From Dryococelus australis (taxonomy: Eukaryota > Arthropoda > Insecta > Phasmatodea > Phasmatidae), in assembly GCA_029891345.1 (NCBI GenBank), contig CM056993.1:107871800-107935799 (forward strand): a DNA stretch of 64,000 nt, in the 5' to 3' direction. The notes under the pieces were generated by a model, which saw only the letters and a list, made by a program, of their open reading frames with translations, ran no database searches and was not told the origin of the DNA. Both the position numbers and the translations under genes were made by a program. Shown one piece after another: positions 23,501 through 38,500 of this stretch. The first letter of the stretch is position 1, and each line of letters begins with the position of its first letter.

Positions 23501-26500
23501 AATTATTTTTAGCCTGCACGTGTTTCTGTATACAATTTTATCTATATTTGCACGAGTCACTCAACATTTATCCTTAACCTACACATATTCTTTTTATAAT
23601 GTACATTGCAGTCAACCTAACATAATCTTAACTGTACCTTAACCTACTGAGCCTTACAATTTAGTACATTATTTACATCCCTCTTGCATATAGCGTACTG
23701 TGATCAAGAACAAATTGAGTTACATGTATGATTCCCCCCACTCCATGCAAACTAACTTTTCATTTAATTTTTTTACATAGTAAACAGTTAGCCTAACCTT
23801 AATACATATAATCTGGATACACAAAACTAATCCTAACAAGGACGGAATTCATACACTGAGCACACTAGGAGAGGTGTTAGGATATTTTTGAACCTGGTTT
23901 CTCTGTCGAAAATTCATTCGACCCTGGTATAACCTATTACCAAATCTGAGTGAAGCTCATACAGTGCAAATTAACATTACTGTTTACAATAACCAAAATC
24001 AAGCAAGGTACTTCAAGAAAAACAAGAAAAGATTACAATCATTCTATCTATGACAATTGACAGCATGCTCATGACTTGCAAATATATCCTGCTTTCCCAG
24101 CGAATGTGCCCCTTAAAGTGTTTCATATTCCTGCTAAGTATTTAACACATGAAGTTCTCTGGACTTCGCTCAGTTCTCCTCAAGATTTTTCAACACTTAC
24201 CTTAACTTAACCTTTACATACTAACAACCCTATGAAAAAAGAGAATAAAAAAAATTCAAATATTTACAAAGTTTACATCGTTAACCCTCATACTGTGAAT
24301 ACTTGCTTTACGTGCTTCCTTTATTATATACTACATTGACCTACGATGTCTGTCCAGTGTCCTGTCACTTTACACGTGGTCTTGTTGCACTGTGAAATGA
24401 GTGTTCAGTCTCTATTGTGTGCACACATTTTACCTTATATTTTCACTTTGAGAGCACTTATCGTGAAGAATGTTTTGTTGCCTACGTCTCCTTGACTATG
24501 TGGTACCACAACTTGTTGTGTTTATGTGGAGTCTGTTCGTAAGATGTACCACATGGTTAAACACTAACCCCTGGGTGATAGAAAGAAACAAAAGTTTATG
24601 GTTGCTCACTCACCATTTATTGGTTGGGTGTGATGTTTCCCATTTGGCCCCTTCTTCTGTGGTCGGCCTCGCTTACGCAATGGTTGGTGTGGCAAGGTTG
24701 GCCACCGGTAAGCTGGTGTGGGCCTCCACGGGGTCTCATGGTAGAACCCTGGCAACTTGAGAACTCTGCTTGTTCTTTGAGATAGTTCTCTCCTTGGGGC
24801 TCCAGGTTCGATCGCGGTAGCCTCAATGTTCGATCACGGAATGTTGTGGCTGGTACCCTCCTCTGGGGGAGTTGGCATCAACTGTCTCACTGTTGCTGGC
24901 ACAGTTGATGTGGTCACCACCTGGTAACTAGAGCCGGGTGACAGGTGTTATCGTACAGCAGCCCTGGTGCACTGGGGCACCCAGGTGGGCTCAGCTGCAG
25001 GAGGGAGCTATCTGGGGGCATTCTTGCCTCCCTCCTAGGTTTTAGCTGGAATGGTGGCATCTCGATCCTGAGATGGGGTGATCTTGAGTGAGGTACAAGT
25101 TGGTACCCCACCGTGGACGATCTGAGCCGCCCCCGTCGGCGTGGAGTGGGGAGGCAGCGGCTCAGCTGGCCTCGGCAGGTGAGAGGCCCCAGCATCTCTG
25201 GACGGTGGACCTCCTGCTGTAGGCGAGGGTGGTGGTGAGGCGTCGGTGGGGTCATTCTTCCGTCCTGGGGTGGTTTCTACCCTTAGTGGAGGGGGTGTTG
25301 GTGGCAGCGACCCTCCGAGCAAGGCAGATGGGCAATACCAATCTCCTTATCCTGCAGGCTGTCCGTTACCTGCACACAATTTAACAGCAAGGGAGACCTC
25401 TGAATTCTTCGCCATTATCTATAATCTAGGAGCGTTAGGACCAGGTTCCATCTCATCCTCCACCTAAGTATAGGGCTAAGGTTCACCTCCTTAGTAATCA
25501 TGCGGACCATCTTATTTCCTGGGGGAGATGAGGTTAGGGGATCATGTCCGCATGGACCTTCTGCATCTAGTTTCTTGCTTGTTGGTTTGGCCACAAAAAC
25601 CTCCAACAGGACCTCATCATCCCGAGGGCTTTTGCATGGCAATCGGGGAGCGTCAGGTGTTCGGAAAAACACCTGGAAGGGCTGAGGTGTAGAGGGCCAT
25701 GTCCGGGTAGACATGCCACTCTGATATGTCGGTCGTGGGATACCTTCCTTAAGGGCAGGGGGGAAAATTTCTGTGTATGCTGCCTTTCGGAGGTCCGGGT
25801 TACCTAAGTTTGAGAAACTCGGATGGAGGGGGTGAACTGTCTTGCCGTTGTAGTAGGTCCAATGGCATTGGGCTTGTTAGGCCTGACTGTGGTTACCCTT
25901 GGGAGCTGGCGGTTCAGGTGATGGTTTGGGGTGACAGTGTGGTTTCTGCCAGCTACTTCCAGGCAGTGGGGGTGGTCCTACCTGGAGCTGGTGGAGGCTG
26001 ACTGGGGCGGAGGAAGGGATGACCAGAACTGGATTACACTTCAAGTCAAGTGTCAGACACCTGTCTTGCCACAGGGAAATCTGATGCCGCCCACAGTCCA
26101 GTACACAGTGTTGCATCCGCAACCAAAGTTGCCCCAAAATGACTGGTACTCTAAGATTGGGTACGACCAGAAAGTATCTCGGATTATTCTCCCGTTTACC
26201 ACCATGGAAAGGGTAACCTCCCCTTCTACTTGGTAGAGGAAGGAAGGTTGCATCCGTGGACCATGCCTTCCCACAAGAGGTAGGTGAGCTCGTTGACTGG
26301 GCTTCAAAAGATCACCAAAAACAAAGTTACCCATGGCGACTGGGTCTAGCTAGAATGGCCACGGTAACTCTGTTATTTATTCGGATGGGAAGGCAGGGCT
26401 CGTTCGGAGAAGAGCACTGGCAAGTTAGGGCTTGGAGTTTAATTGGAGTGTTAAGTGAGGCAGGCTCCTTAGTTAAGCCGGGGCGCTGCGGCATGACAGA

Positions 26501-29500
26501 CGCTCGTGTCTTGGCTGCCTCTTTTCTCCGTTCGGGCTAGACGGGGTAATTCCCATTGGGATACCATGTCTCCCTGTAGTCCCACCATGAGAGGAGAGGA
26601 GCGGTGCTGTGAGGAAGGGGCAAGCGGCCGGCTTCTTGCCGTCCGGGAGGAGAAGAGGGCAAGGTCATGACCTTGGCAGCATGTGTTCACTCGTCTAGGA
26701 GGGCTTGCTCGCGGTGATTCCTTCCAACGTCCCCTCTGCCCTCTCAACTAATTCTTCCACCATCTGGAGTTTAGGGGCAATGAGGAAGCTGCGCAGATAG
26801 AGGAGCAAAGTGCACACGATAATTCGCACACAGCTTCTGTTGGGTAGGATACAAACATTTGTACATTTGTAACTTCCGTCTTATGTAAATTTCAGCTTCC
26901 TCCATTTCCCCTTGGGTTTTGGAGTGGAAGTCTGTGATTAATTCAGCAACTGCTTCCTCTCCGGTGAACCGGGATGTGAGCTGGCGGTTCAGCTGTTCCC
27001 ATTCACTGATAAATTTGCTATATTTATCCCACCAGGCCTTGGCTTTCCCTTTTAACTGTTCCTGGGTCTTTTGTACCCATTTTTGGCGTGGGATATTGCA
27101 GTCACTAAATTCCTGTTCGCATTCCCGCAGGGATTTGACAGGGTCCTCATGTAGGCGATCGCTGAATTCCATGAGCTGGAATTCAGTGGCACAATAGGAT
27201 AAATCCGGGCTATATCTTGAGCCTGGATTGTGGGGACGGTATGCCAGGCCTCTCTGGCATACCTGGCAATGATAGACTAGGCTGGGCCGTGTAAACGGCT
27301 CATCCAGCCAGCCTATGCATATTAGGTGGGACCTCTGGTGGCAGGTGTTACACCTGGTTGCCAAAGTCACTCGACTTTTGCATTTGTGCTAGTTACACCT
27401 AACTGGATGCTGGGATTGGCAGGATACGCAACTGTATTCGAAACCATCTACTATCTGGTGGGTGTCGTTTCACCCGACACAAGCGTAATGAAAACTCTTC
27501 CTACAGCGAGTACACTTGATGAGAAAGCTCCCTGTGCCTGGGCAGGTTTCCTCATCACACCTCGGCATGATGTCCCAGGTTTGAGATCCAGTGGCAAAAG
27601 AAACTGTGACCTTGAGATTGCTTCCTTCAGAAGCAGACATTGTTACTACTAGTTAGGCGCCACAGACTGTTAAGGAGTCTTGGTCTCCCTGAAGTCCGGA
27701 GGGATGCACACAATTTATTCAGCGATAGCTAAATATGTGCAGAGGAGTTGGGGGTTTGGCTTACCTAAGCTTTTTCCCGCACTACTTAGGGCACGCTTAC
27801 GCCTTACGTTGGTGGGTTGAATAATATTTGAAGCCTTAGTTCAAATAAGATGACCCACACGGTTACTATACGTAACACGTATTCAAGGAGGAAGGGGAGG
27901 ATTTGTTGGCGAGACCACTAGCATCCTACAATAAAAGAAGGATGGAATACCAGGGTTTGACTGGCTTGTCCGAACTGCCCTAGTCATAACTATTTGCAGT
28001 TTTGCCCTTCGTTTATGGGTTGTCCTGGGGTGTGGCTGGCTAGTTCGTAGCAACCAAGGCTGAACTAATGCTGCTTACATTACACATTAGTGGGTGTCAA
28101 ATAATATTTAAGTACTTGGTTCCAATAAGGTGACTAACGTGGTTACCATGCATAAGATGTTTACAAAGAAGAGAGGGGTTGGCTGGCTAGACTGTTAGCG
28201 CCCCACAAAAAAATGGAATCCCGGGGTGTGGCTGGCTAGTCCGAACTGTCCTAGTCAATACTATTGGCAGTTACGCCCCACGTTAGGCACCAAATAATAT
28301 TTGAAGCACTACGGGTTTAAAATTAAATAAACACCAACTCACAGAAGGGGAAGCTGCTTCTTATATCATATCATAAGAGTTGGCAGTATACTGTACCCAC
28401 TGGGGTGGCAGGTTGAGGTTTCGATCCTTGAATGCCAACTGGGGTACACTAAATAACAGATTGGATATTTAAGTAATCACAGAGAAGAATCGCACACATG
28501 TCCCGGGCATAGCTCAGACGTGTGAGTTATGTCCCACACTGGTAGGTGAGATTATGTGACAGTTTTGTTGATGGATTGTAACCTCGATGAGCAACCAGAA
28601 TTTAAGTGTGCTATCGTACACTAGGCAGGTACGAGAGGTTGTGGTGGCCCTCAAATATCTCGACGTGAACATCGCGGAGATCATGTCCGGGGAGCTAATC
28701 CCTCTTGGGCAGAAAGCCAGTGTCGAGTGTAGGGCATTTAGGTTTCCGGGAAGAGGACAAAGTCACACACTGCAGTAGGCACAATTCTCCGACGGGTTAT
28801 CTGTGGTGTTGTTGGAAGTGAAGTTCTCTTTTGCTTCGTCGACTGTGCTGCGGCGGCTGGCTGTGGAACAGCTGCCGACTCTGGTTGTGGTGGAGCCATG
28901 CTCGTACTGCTTGAAGAATGAAGGGTAGGGCAAGGGGGTATGGCTGTGTATTCCTCCGTGAGGTCTGATGGTTCTATTCCAACTACTTAGTGTCCACAGT
29001 GTAAAAGTAACAAATATTTATTCATAGGGCAGTCTCCCCTTTACTCTGGGTGGCAAAGCAAATAGTGACTTATTCTCAGTTGTCTCAGAATTACTTAAGT
29101 CATTGATCACTGCCTCGAGGACTTAAAGAGTCTTCTTATGTTTATTCTTGATTCCACTTTTGTGAGCTCGCAGCATGAGGCCGTTAAGGCTGTTCAAGTA
29201 GGGAAAAATTGTGTTAAATTTAGTATGTAAGTTATGCTGTGTGATGGGCCCCTATTACCAAATAGGAAAAAAATCATACAAAATAAAAAAAATAATATTT
29301 ATCACATTTATTGGCATTTAATAATTTTGAAATTATGATGTACAAAATGAGAGTACAATATATTCTTTATGCCTGAATATTTCTTATTTATTTGTATATG
29401 AGCATGTTAGTAATACTACAAATTTTCGCTGTCAGGAGAGTAGTTGTTCCTGAAAAATTAAATATTTTTTCTTTGACATTTTTGGGCCAAAAATATACAG

Positions 29501-32500
29501 CTTCTTATACTAGTTTTGGAATGAAAAATATAAATGTTAGAGAAATAATAACATGTTTAGCATTGAGCCACATCTGGTTAGTTCGCAAATATATTTGGTT
29601 TATAACTCTCCGAACTGTCATTCTGTCGTATAACCCTAATCAAGTAACATGTATATGCGGACGGCCGAGGTCTGGCGCGCTGCAAGTTTTCCCTGCTACG
29701 GACAGACGTAGAAAACGCAAAGACGACCAGCGAGGTGATGCTTCCCTCCTCGATTCTGGCAACTACATGGTCACTCAGCCAGCCCACCCTCTGTCGCTTC
29801 TTCGCGGGTTTTTGTAAATCCACTACGTACTGGCTGAACTAGCCTGTCACTAGTGCAATATTCTCAGTTATTATGGTTTATATTTTTATGTGTACTTTTG
29901 ATATTTTTTTGCTCTAAATATTAAAAATTTTACCACTCATTAATTTTATTACTCTTGTAATTGTTTTCTGGTGTATCATACTGAAATTTCTAAGAAAAGT
30001 AGTAATGAATATTTTAATAGTACTTGATAAAAAACAGACAGACTGGTTTTATTTATGCTATCCACTGGTAAATACAAATATTAATTATTGTTCAGAGAGA
30101 TTCATAGAAAACTGCTGGTGGGTTGATTTGAAATATATACAAAACTGATGATTTAATTCACTTGCAGGGGTGATACAAAACTGAACGGAATTCGTCAACC
30201 ATGTTTTACAAATGAGACTACCAATGTATCGGAATCATACGAAGTGGAAAAATTAATTTATTTTGTCACGTGATGACTATAAAATGTAATCATTTGCATC
30301 AATACAGATTTTAACTACGCAAAATTTATTAGAAGAATTTTTTGTATTATAATAAATTGTCATTTTAATTTAGTGGCATTACTAACAAAATTATTTAATT
30401 TTCCAGATTTTAAAAGACGTGTTAATTGCATTTATGGGAGCCAACAAAATCTGTTTGTTCCGGAAGAAATAAAATATTGGCTATTCAAAAAATACAGAAT
30501 TACAGCTTCCAAAAACAGGTGGGAACAGTTCTGATATCTGCGAGTAGGGCGAATCGGCAATGTCCTGCGTAAAATCACATACCTACATTAAAAAGTATCT
30601 TGGAGCCCATTCTAACAAGGTTCTGTTGTCTTTCTAGCCGGTCGTAAAACCCTACCAAACACATATATGTGATGCAATAAGATGTTCCATATGTCAAAGT
30701 GCTTTCCAGTGCTAGACATTATTCGTGCTTCCTTTACTTTCAAATTTTTGGGAGTGTAAGAAAGCAGCATAATAAGGATGGCAGGGGAGGGTGTGAAGGC
30801 TGCTGGCTAAGTGTGACCTTGAGAACAGCTGACAGTGGGGCTGTGTTGCCGGCAGTCTACCATGTTGCCGCGTCTCACCCCCAGTCCCGCAGCCCCAGTC
30901 AAGCTCCTCTTGGCTCTGCCCTGCTCTCTCAACCCTGGGCGCGACACATGCTGCCGAACTTTTTAATAGACTGGAGTCGATCAAGACTTGTCCAAGCCAC
31001 AAAATAATGCAACATTTTCCAACTAATGGTATTAAAAATTACTAATGATTATAAATAATTTTTTTCCCCAATCTTCCTCGAAAATTTCCCAAAACCTCAA
31101 AAGACCAATAAACAAAATTCAATACTGAAGCCACACCCACCTTATAAAATACTATTGATAACTTCAACAATCAGTTCTCACAGTGATTATTTCATCCATA
31201 TATTAAGTTAATGAATTAATAGCTAATAGTATTGTCATTTTCTGCGGCAGTGACATTTGCAAGACAAATTTCTGTAGTATATTCTGTTCCTGTTTCTTTT
31301 CGCAACTAGTAGTTATGTTCCAGTAAATATGACCATTATCTTGCAGCTGACTCAAGAGAACTTCATTTAAAGTCACTCAGGTGGTGAAGACTTTCTCATT
31401 TTGCGCAAATGAATATTTGCAACCATTTATGACCAACACGTCGATATTGCTTTATCTTTCATTTTTTTCCCCATGTAACTTGTTTTGATTGTAGACTGGT
31501 CAAATCACACTGTGTACGACTCTAAAATCTATATGCAAGTTACCATTATCAGGTGAAATGACGAAATGAATGGTTTTCAGTTGATAGCGCTGAGAAAATT
31601 TTGCTGGTTCAGTGGCCTATAGGCTTGATTCCACTGTCCTGCATAATCTCGAGTGTCAACTATTTGTTACTGGCTCATAGACCACGTGGCATTGTTTAAC
31701 AAGCTATAATTTTATTGAAAGAATGGCACAGATGGCAGATGCTTTGTTGGTCATAAAATGAATTTACCAAATTTTTCCAACCCTACCAATTGGGAAAGCA
31801 CATTACCATAAATGGGATAGTTAAGTGCTATATAGTTATGGTTTCTCTGCATATGTATCTCTTTCTGAGCATTTTTTCATGTAGATCACATTTACCTGAC
31901 TACAATCAAATGTGTGCATAAGGGGTGTACTGAGTGTGTCCAGGCACGTCCTAATGAGGGGACAATTGTTCCTGTTCTGGATTGAAATCTCTAAAATGGC
32001 CTGGGTTTCAGGACAAACTGTACATGCAAGGTAACTAACTATAGGCTGTTCACGGTAAAGTGAGCACTTTTAAATCAACCATAGAAAAAAGTCTCTGGCC
32101 TTGCCTGCATTAATTTTAACGGTCAGATGAGGCGAAGTCAATTGTGTGGTATAGTCAGAAATGTGTCTTGTGTCAGTACTGTAGTATAAATATCATTAAG
32201 GGCAGTAATTTTATTTCAGAGGTTGATTTCAAAAGGGCCTACTTTACTGTGAACATCCTTGTAACTTATTGTTTGTAAGATGAAGAGGCTGCAAGTGTTG
32301 CTGTAGAAGGATGATATTGTGGTCTTAGGTACCAGGAGGAGATCCGGGAGACACACAGGCTATGGCAGCAGGAGGGTCGCAGTGACAGGCAGCTGCTGTC
32401 AGGCCTGCTGTGCCTGTGGCGGGATGTAAAACGGCTGCGTGAGGCACAAGGCTACGTGACCACCCCTGTGCGCCTGCACATTCGACAGGAGCCTTGCGAC

Positions 32501-35500
32501 GATCTGCAGGTGGAGCAGCAGCTGTGGGATGAGAGGGTCAGGCAAGATACTGAGGAATTGATTGAGGAGCTGCAGCAGAAGTACAATGCCAAGATGGAGG
32601 AGTTCTCCCACCAGTTAGCTCACTGGAAGAGGCAGCAGAAAGCTAAGGTAGCACAGCAATGGTCTGTTGTTATCTTTCTCATGAGTAGAAAGAAGCCCCA
32701 AAATAAAAAAAACTGATTTGTGCCAATATAACAGTGAAGGCCATCTGGCTTAAACTTGTTGTTAGTACACTGCCCACTTAACACTTTAAATGCAGTCGAA
32801 TGCCATAACTTGGGACACCTACCCTTTCTTGGGACAATCAACAGATGTTCATTCTGTATGGTTGGCAACCCAGATGTGTCATTTAAACTTAACTGTTTTC
32901 GAACACATTCTTTGGATTGTCAATCATCAAGACTTAACTTCTGTTTGTTGTCCCAAGTAAGGGCAGATGTCGAAAGTTATGGCACTTTATTTTACCAAAC
33001 CCGAGTGTAACTTGAGCACTGCAAAGTTTTGCTTGAAGTTGCATTTACGATATTGTTTCTATTGCTGCCTAATTTGTATGGCTCTGCTTTTGTCTTTGGG
33101 TAAACTCTGTTTGAAGACCTTTTAGCATGCTGCAGCCTTGTGCTGTGATCTGTTGGAATTTAATACGTACTTAATACTGAGTTTGTATGTAGCCTCAGCC
33201 AAAAGGATTTGTGGAGATTCACTTTACCCTATGACATGTGTAAGACGTGCTCAGTGACAGGCACCTCATATTTTTCTGTGCAAGAATTTATAAATATACA
33301 ATGTAAAATACTGTTTACATTGTTTGATGTGAATCCAAACGTTAATGACTGTGGGATAACTGACATACAACAGAAAAATAATATTAACTCTGGCTCATAA
33401 GGGAATGAAAATCACTCAGATTTGAATCTATACATACCTGTTACTAACCTCATGTGCTACATACCCCAAGGGAACAGAGGAGGGCCACAACTGCTGGCTT
33501 TACAGACTGCTTAGTGTCTACACTGATTAGCTTACAATTTCACATGCCATCATGGATGAGCTTGAATCCCATCATGTGTCAAGTCATATAGCATGTTACC
33601 ACCAGAGTGGTTTTCATTTTGATTCAAGGATTTTTATAATGTATCTTTTAAATGATTATTCAGCATTTGAAGCAACACAGACTAGTAGTATATAGGCTGT
33701 TCACTGTAAAATTAGCACTTTTGAAAGTCCTACTTAAGATCTACTTACACGCATATTATGTATTCTTCCCAATATCTAAAATTAACATTACCATGATCCT
33801 TGTTACTTTATTCATGTGTTGGTCAAGTGAAAATATGAAATTATTAGAAAAGTAAATATTTTACTAATTTTCTCATTTTTTTTACACTTAATGCATAAAA
33901 AAGAACAGAAAGGGAAAGAAATAATTTTAAATTATTACAAATGGTTACCTAACACATGTTATTCGACGTTAAGATATGGAACTACTTTCCCTCCATCGTT
34001 ACCAACTTTACTGGGTGCATATTACTCTGTGCACGGGTTAAAATACATGCAGGTAAGAGCAGTGACTTTTTTCTAAAGTTGCTTTCAAAAGTTCTCACTT
34101 TATCGTGAACTTTCTTCAGTGTATTAGGTATAAAATAATCATGGTAATTTTGCAGGTTGCTGGTAATATAACTTTTTGGTATATTATTGAGGCTTTATGC
34201 CATGTTAAATTTTCCGAGAATTGAATGTTGTATATTTAGTGAAATTATGAAAATGCCTTTTCTGCTAAGCTCCTGATGATACATGATACATGTCTGATGT
34301 GTGATGTCGGGTGAATGATGAGGACGCCACATTCGTGCAAGATTTTTGTATGTCGGTCAGAGACACGGACGATATGACTGGGTTGGTTTTATTGGCTACT
34401 AACCGGACCCCGGCTGGTATATAAGCTGGGGCAGGTGGCTTGATGGCACGGCACAAAGTATGATGTGGTCTTAACTGCCCTCGGCAACACTGGTTTACAC
34501 ACAGCCACTGGTTTATTTAGAACAATTCTCACCAAGTGGTGATTACACAACCTAGGGTAGCTCCTGACTTGGCCACTGTTGCTGCTGGTGCTGGGTGGAA
34601 CTTGTGCCCAGTCCTAGGGCACGAGTAGTGCTGCGGGTGCCAGTGCCGGCAGGAGCCCGCAGAAAGCTGCTCGTCCTACTGGGCTGAAATCATGGGTTTG
34701 CTGTACCCAGTGGTACGTGGAGTCCCTGACGGAAGTTAGCGACGATTTGATGTGGCTCACCAGCAGTATTATAGGGTAGTTGAAATAGCGAGAGTGGAGG
34801 GACTGGGAGGTGGGTCCTCTTAAGTTGTCGCCGGCGGCTTGAGCTTGTTCCCGGGATGTTAGACTGCAGAGGGTAGTTGGTGCTGGGTTATAGCTCAAGT
34901 TGAACTCAGAGGCATTAACTACCTTCCTAGCTTGCCACTTTGTACCCCCCTCCTATGGGTTTATGGCATAAAGGAAGGTACTATAGACAGCCACGTTAGG
35001 GAAGAGCAGGCGACAAGGATCCCTACCTAGGTGAAAAGCCAGCCGTGGCTGAGCCAACCAGAGTCCTACCCGATTACTCCAACCAGTTACAGTACAGCAC
35101 ATTGGTTAGAGTGGTGGGTTTACTCTAGATGTCTGACAGCGATGTGGGTATGTTCCAAAGGGGGACAGACATCCAGAACCAGTCTTATCACTCCTTCCGG
35201 CGATAGTACAGTGTAGTGGATGAAGTGAATTGGCTGGGCTGGCTGACCAGCTGCTTTGTGGATTGAGTTTCTAGTTGTTGTGGCTATACCGTACGTGTGC
35301 TCCAAGTACCCTGCTATACCCTGCTAGACCACAGTAAGGGTGGTCATCTAATGGGTGTGTTTGATACATATGTGCATCTGGTTAAGGGAAGCCACAGTGT
35401 AAGTTTGGCAAATGGGTTTTAATGACCTGGTCTCCTGCTTATCCTTGGGGGGCTAATGTCCACTGGGGTTAAAGTCGCAGTCACCCTATAAATAAGTACT

Positions 35501-38500
35501 CTGAGGTTACATAGAAAAGTATTTTTATTCCCGTGAGAAATATACACTGTGGCCCGTACTAACTCCTAACCAACAAAAAACTCTAATGGAAGTAGATTAT
35601 GATAAAACAAGGTGAAGGGGACCTGGGTCTAAACTAGACAAGAGCAGATGCAGCTAGGTAGCTATGATACTAACTAACCCTAACTAGCTCAATGCTGTTG
35701 TCCAGAAGGGACTTGGGTGTCATAACCAGAAGGGTAGTGGGTGTTACAAGGGACAAAGACTTCTTTGGGGGTTGCTGGTAAAGGTCTTGTAGAATGTCTG
35801 GTAGGTAGCAGTGGTCCTACTGGAGGACATCAGTATCTGCAGAGAGCTCCAGCACACGAGGTGGTGGAGCAAGCTGCGGAGAATGAACTGCCATTCTGCA
35901 GCGATGCAGGGACATATGTCTACCTGCTCTTGGGGTTTAGTGGGGGTAGCTCCTCCCTCAGTGGGTGAAGCCTTACTCTGGTGCTATCTCTTGCACTGCT
36001 CTGGACGCAGGCTTCCCTTTATGCAGGGTTGCGTTGGCTGCATCAGCTCAGGCGCAGGGCTGGGCCATTTGGCTGGCTTCTATCACGTGTGGGGGGTGGC
36101 ATGACGTCTGACATAAAGGCGAAAACAATCTTGGCTGGCATATCTGTGGGTGCTCCTGGTCTAGGGCGTGCTGGTAGGCTCTGGTAGCGAGTTGTTAATG
36201 GTTTAAACTCCACCTGGGGTGACGTGACATGTGAAAATGACGTGAAGTCGCGTGTGTGTGTATATATTTCAGTATGCATCATGCGTCATGTCCTTAAATT
36301 TAAATTCTAAATCTGAGATAGCTGAGTTTGTGGTATGAATTAGTATGTGAATTCATTCTAAATGGTAAATGTTTTAAAACTGGTTCTCTGATTTGTCTGT
36401 GGCCTGTGTAACACACAGAGTGTGGCATTGTTCAGCAATATGGCATCACAACCACAAACATGAGCACATATTTTAATGACTGCTCTTCATGGTCAGCATG
36501 ACTTAATTCAGCAGCAGGCTGCTTTAGTGAAGCAGAGGGAAGAAATAAAAGTTATTTGCATGTGAAAGTTAGTAATTTGTAATGCACAGTTAATCCCATG
36601 GTGTTTGTGTAGTTCAGGTTTAAATGCAAACAAATCATAAATTAAATACAATCTAAAATTGAAATTCATCTTCTACACACACATACTGTATTACTTAACT
36701 CTCATTTATATGCATTTCTATCATGCTGTAGTGTTTTGTGTGAGGAGTTGTTCTTGTGAACATGAATACTCAAGATTATTGTGATAAGTGACTCTCGATT
36801 CAAAGACCTTTCATGGTTGCCTGGAAAAGGGTTGTTATTAGAAAAATCTTTTGAATGAAATTTTTTTTTTCGTGGTTCCCAAACAAAAGGTGTATATTTT
36901 TGAGAGGGTCGTTATTCCAGGGATTTTGGAAACGAGAGTTGACTATAATGAGAAATTTGTATTAAATAGGTATCAACACTTTTCCTTTAGCAAATTTCTA
37001 GCCTTGCACTATAATCAACCAAACGTCTTTGTTATATTTATTAAACATTATTAAAGTTGTATAGGTATGTATAACAGTGATAACAATATGACGTTATTTT
37101 ACATTTTTCACAATACTTCGTGTTGGCTCATGTTGGGCCCAGACAACTGTTTCCATGTGTGTTATGATGTGTAGCAGGAGGCATGTAGGCGGCGGCAGAG
37201 GGCTTCAGAGGAAAGGATTGACTTGGAGCATGCTGATGAAATGTCGGGTGAAGGAGAGGAAGAGAAGAGTCCAGGGGAGAAGCCGCAGCCCCCTGAGGGG
37301 TTGAATGTTGCGGAGGTGTCTTTTGGTGTGGTGGAGCGTTTGAAGGAGTGCATGCGACCCCCGGGAGAGCCAGTGCTGCACCTGGAACTGACCAATAGCC
37401 TGCCTGTGGACCAGAACCCTCCGGCAAACAAGTGAGTCTATTGCAATGCTGGGCTCTCAAGCCACCAAACATGTGTTGCCATCAGATATGTTAATTTTCG
37501 TAAGCTCTCTATAGTATATAACTTTGCACCCCAGAAAGGTAGATAGCTATCCATATTTATTCGCATATGGGTCGTACATTTTATGCCAGTTCTAAGTATC
37601 AAACAATGGGCTGCAACTTATGCAAGTTTTTCAGTTTAGGTTTACACGTGACGTCCTATGGGTGAGTTTGGATCTCTAGTCGCTGCGCGGAACTGGAGCC
37701 TGGCTTGTATACAGAACTGGCCGTGTGGTTTTCTGGCAGAACACAAATTCCAGGATGGCTAGTATGATCTTTCATTTAGATGGGACCACTCTCATTAGGT
37801 CACCTGGGAGACGGGTAACCGGTGATGGTTGCTGGACCTGCGGTGGTTCGTACGGAGGGGCGCTAGGGCTGGCACGGGAGCTTGGTGTGCAGGTCGGTAA
37901 GTGATTGTGGGTGCTGGTTGTCGCTGGGGTAAGTTTAGTAATTGAGATCCCCCAAAACCATGGGTTAGCTATCCCGTACGAAGTATCTTGGCCACTCAGG
38001 TATGCTGTGAAAAGAGGGTGAGTTTCTCCATCGAGCTTAATGGGTGGTGTGAAGAGTTCTGGTACTGGTGTGGGTGATGCTGATCTCTCTAGGTGGTGGA
38101 TGGCTTGCACTCTCTCCTGGGAACTGAGGTTCATGAGTTTGTGGAGGGGGGGGGGGTGGCTAAGCGCGGGTTGGTACTTAGAGATAGTATTAGCATATTT
38201 TATCCTCTTATGGATACCACCTTGATGGGAGAAGGGCATGCGAAATGAATCACACAAATACCAGGCTCATTGAGATGGAGCAGGTAACGCTGGTTCTACC
38301 AAAATGTACGTCCACGTACCACAACTGCCATGCCAAAGCCATCTCCTATCTCAGTATCCTGCACCAGAAGCATGGTGGACACTGAGAGTCAGGTTGCACT
38401 TTGGCTAACAGTCCCTATTTGTGGGTAAGCTCCCTGAAGGGTCAGTCCCCTTAGACCAGAGGAAGTACTCCTTCCGGCACAAGAAGCGCGGTGGAAAGAG

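Noticed and set aside
26771-27570. Host PHD-finger gene on the minus strand
   Set aside because: The zinc fingers run into a Retrotrans_gag block, so they belong to a broken mobile element.
29392-29817. 141-codon open frame
   Set aside because: Composition changes mid-frame from AT-rich intron to a GC-rich patch and no domain is recognised.
37772-38257. 161-codon minus-strand gene
   Set aside because: Low-complexity Pro/Ser/Thr content, no domain, inside a fossil block related to 16140-17960.
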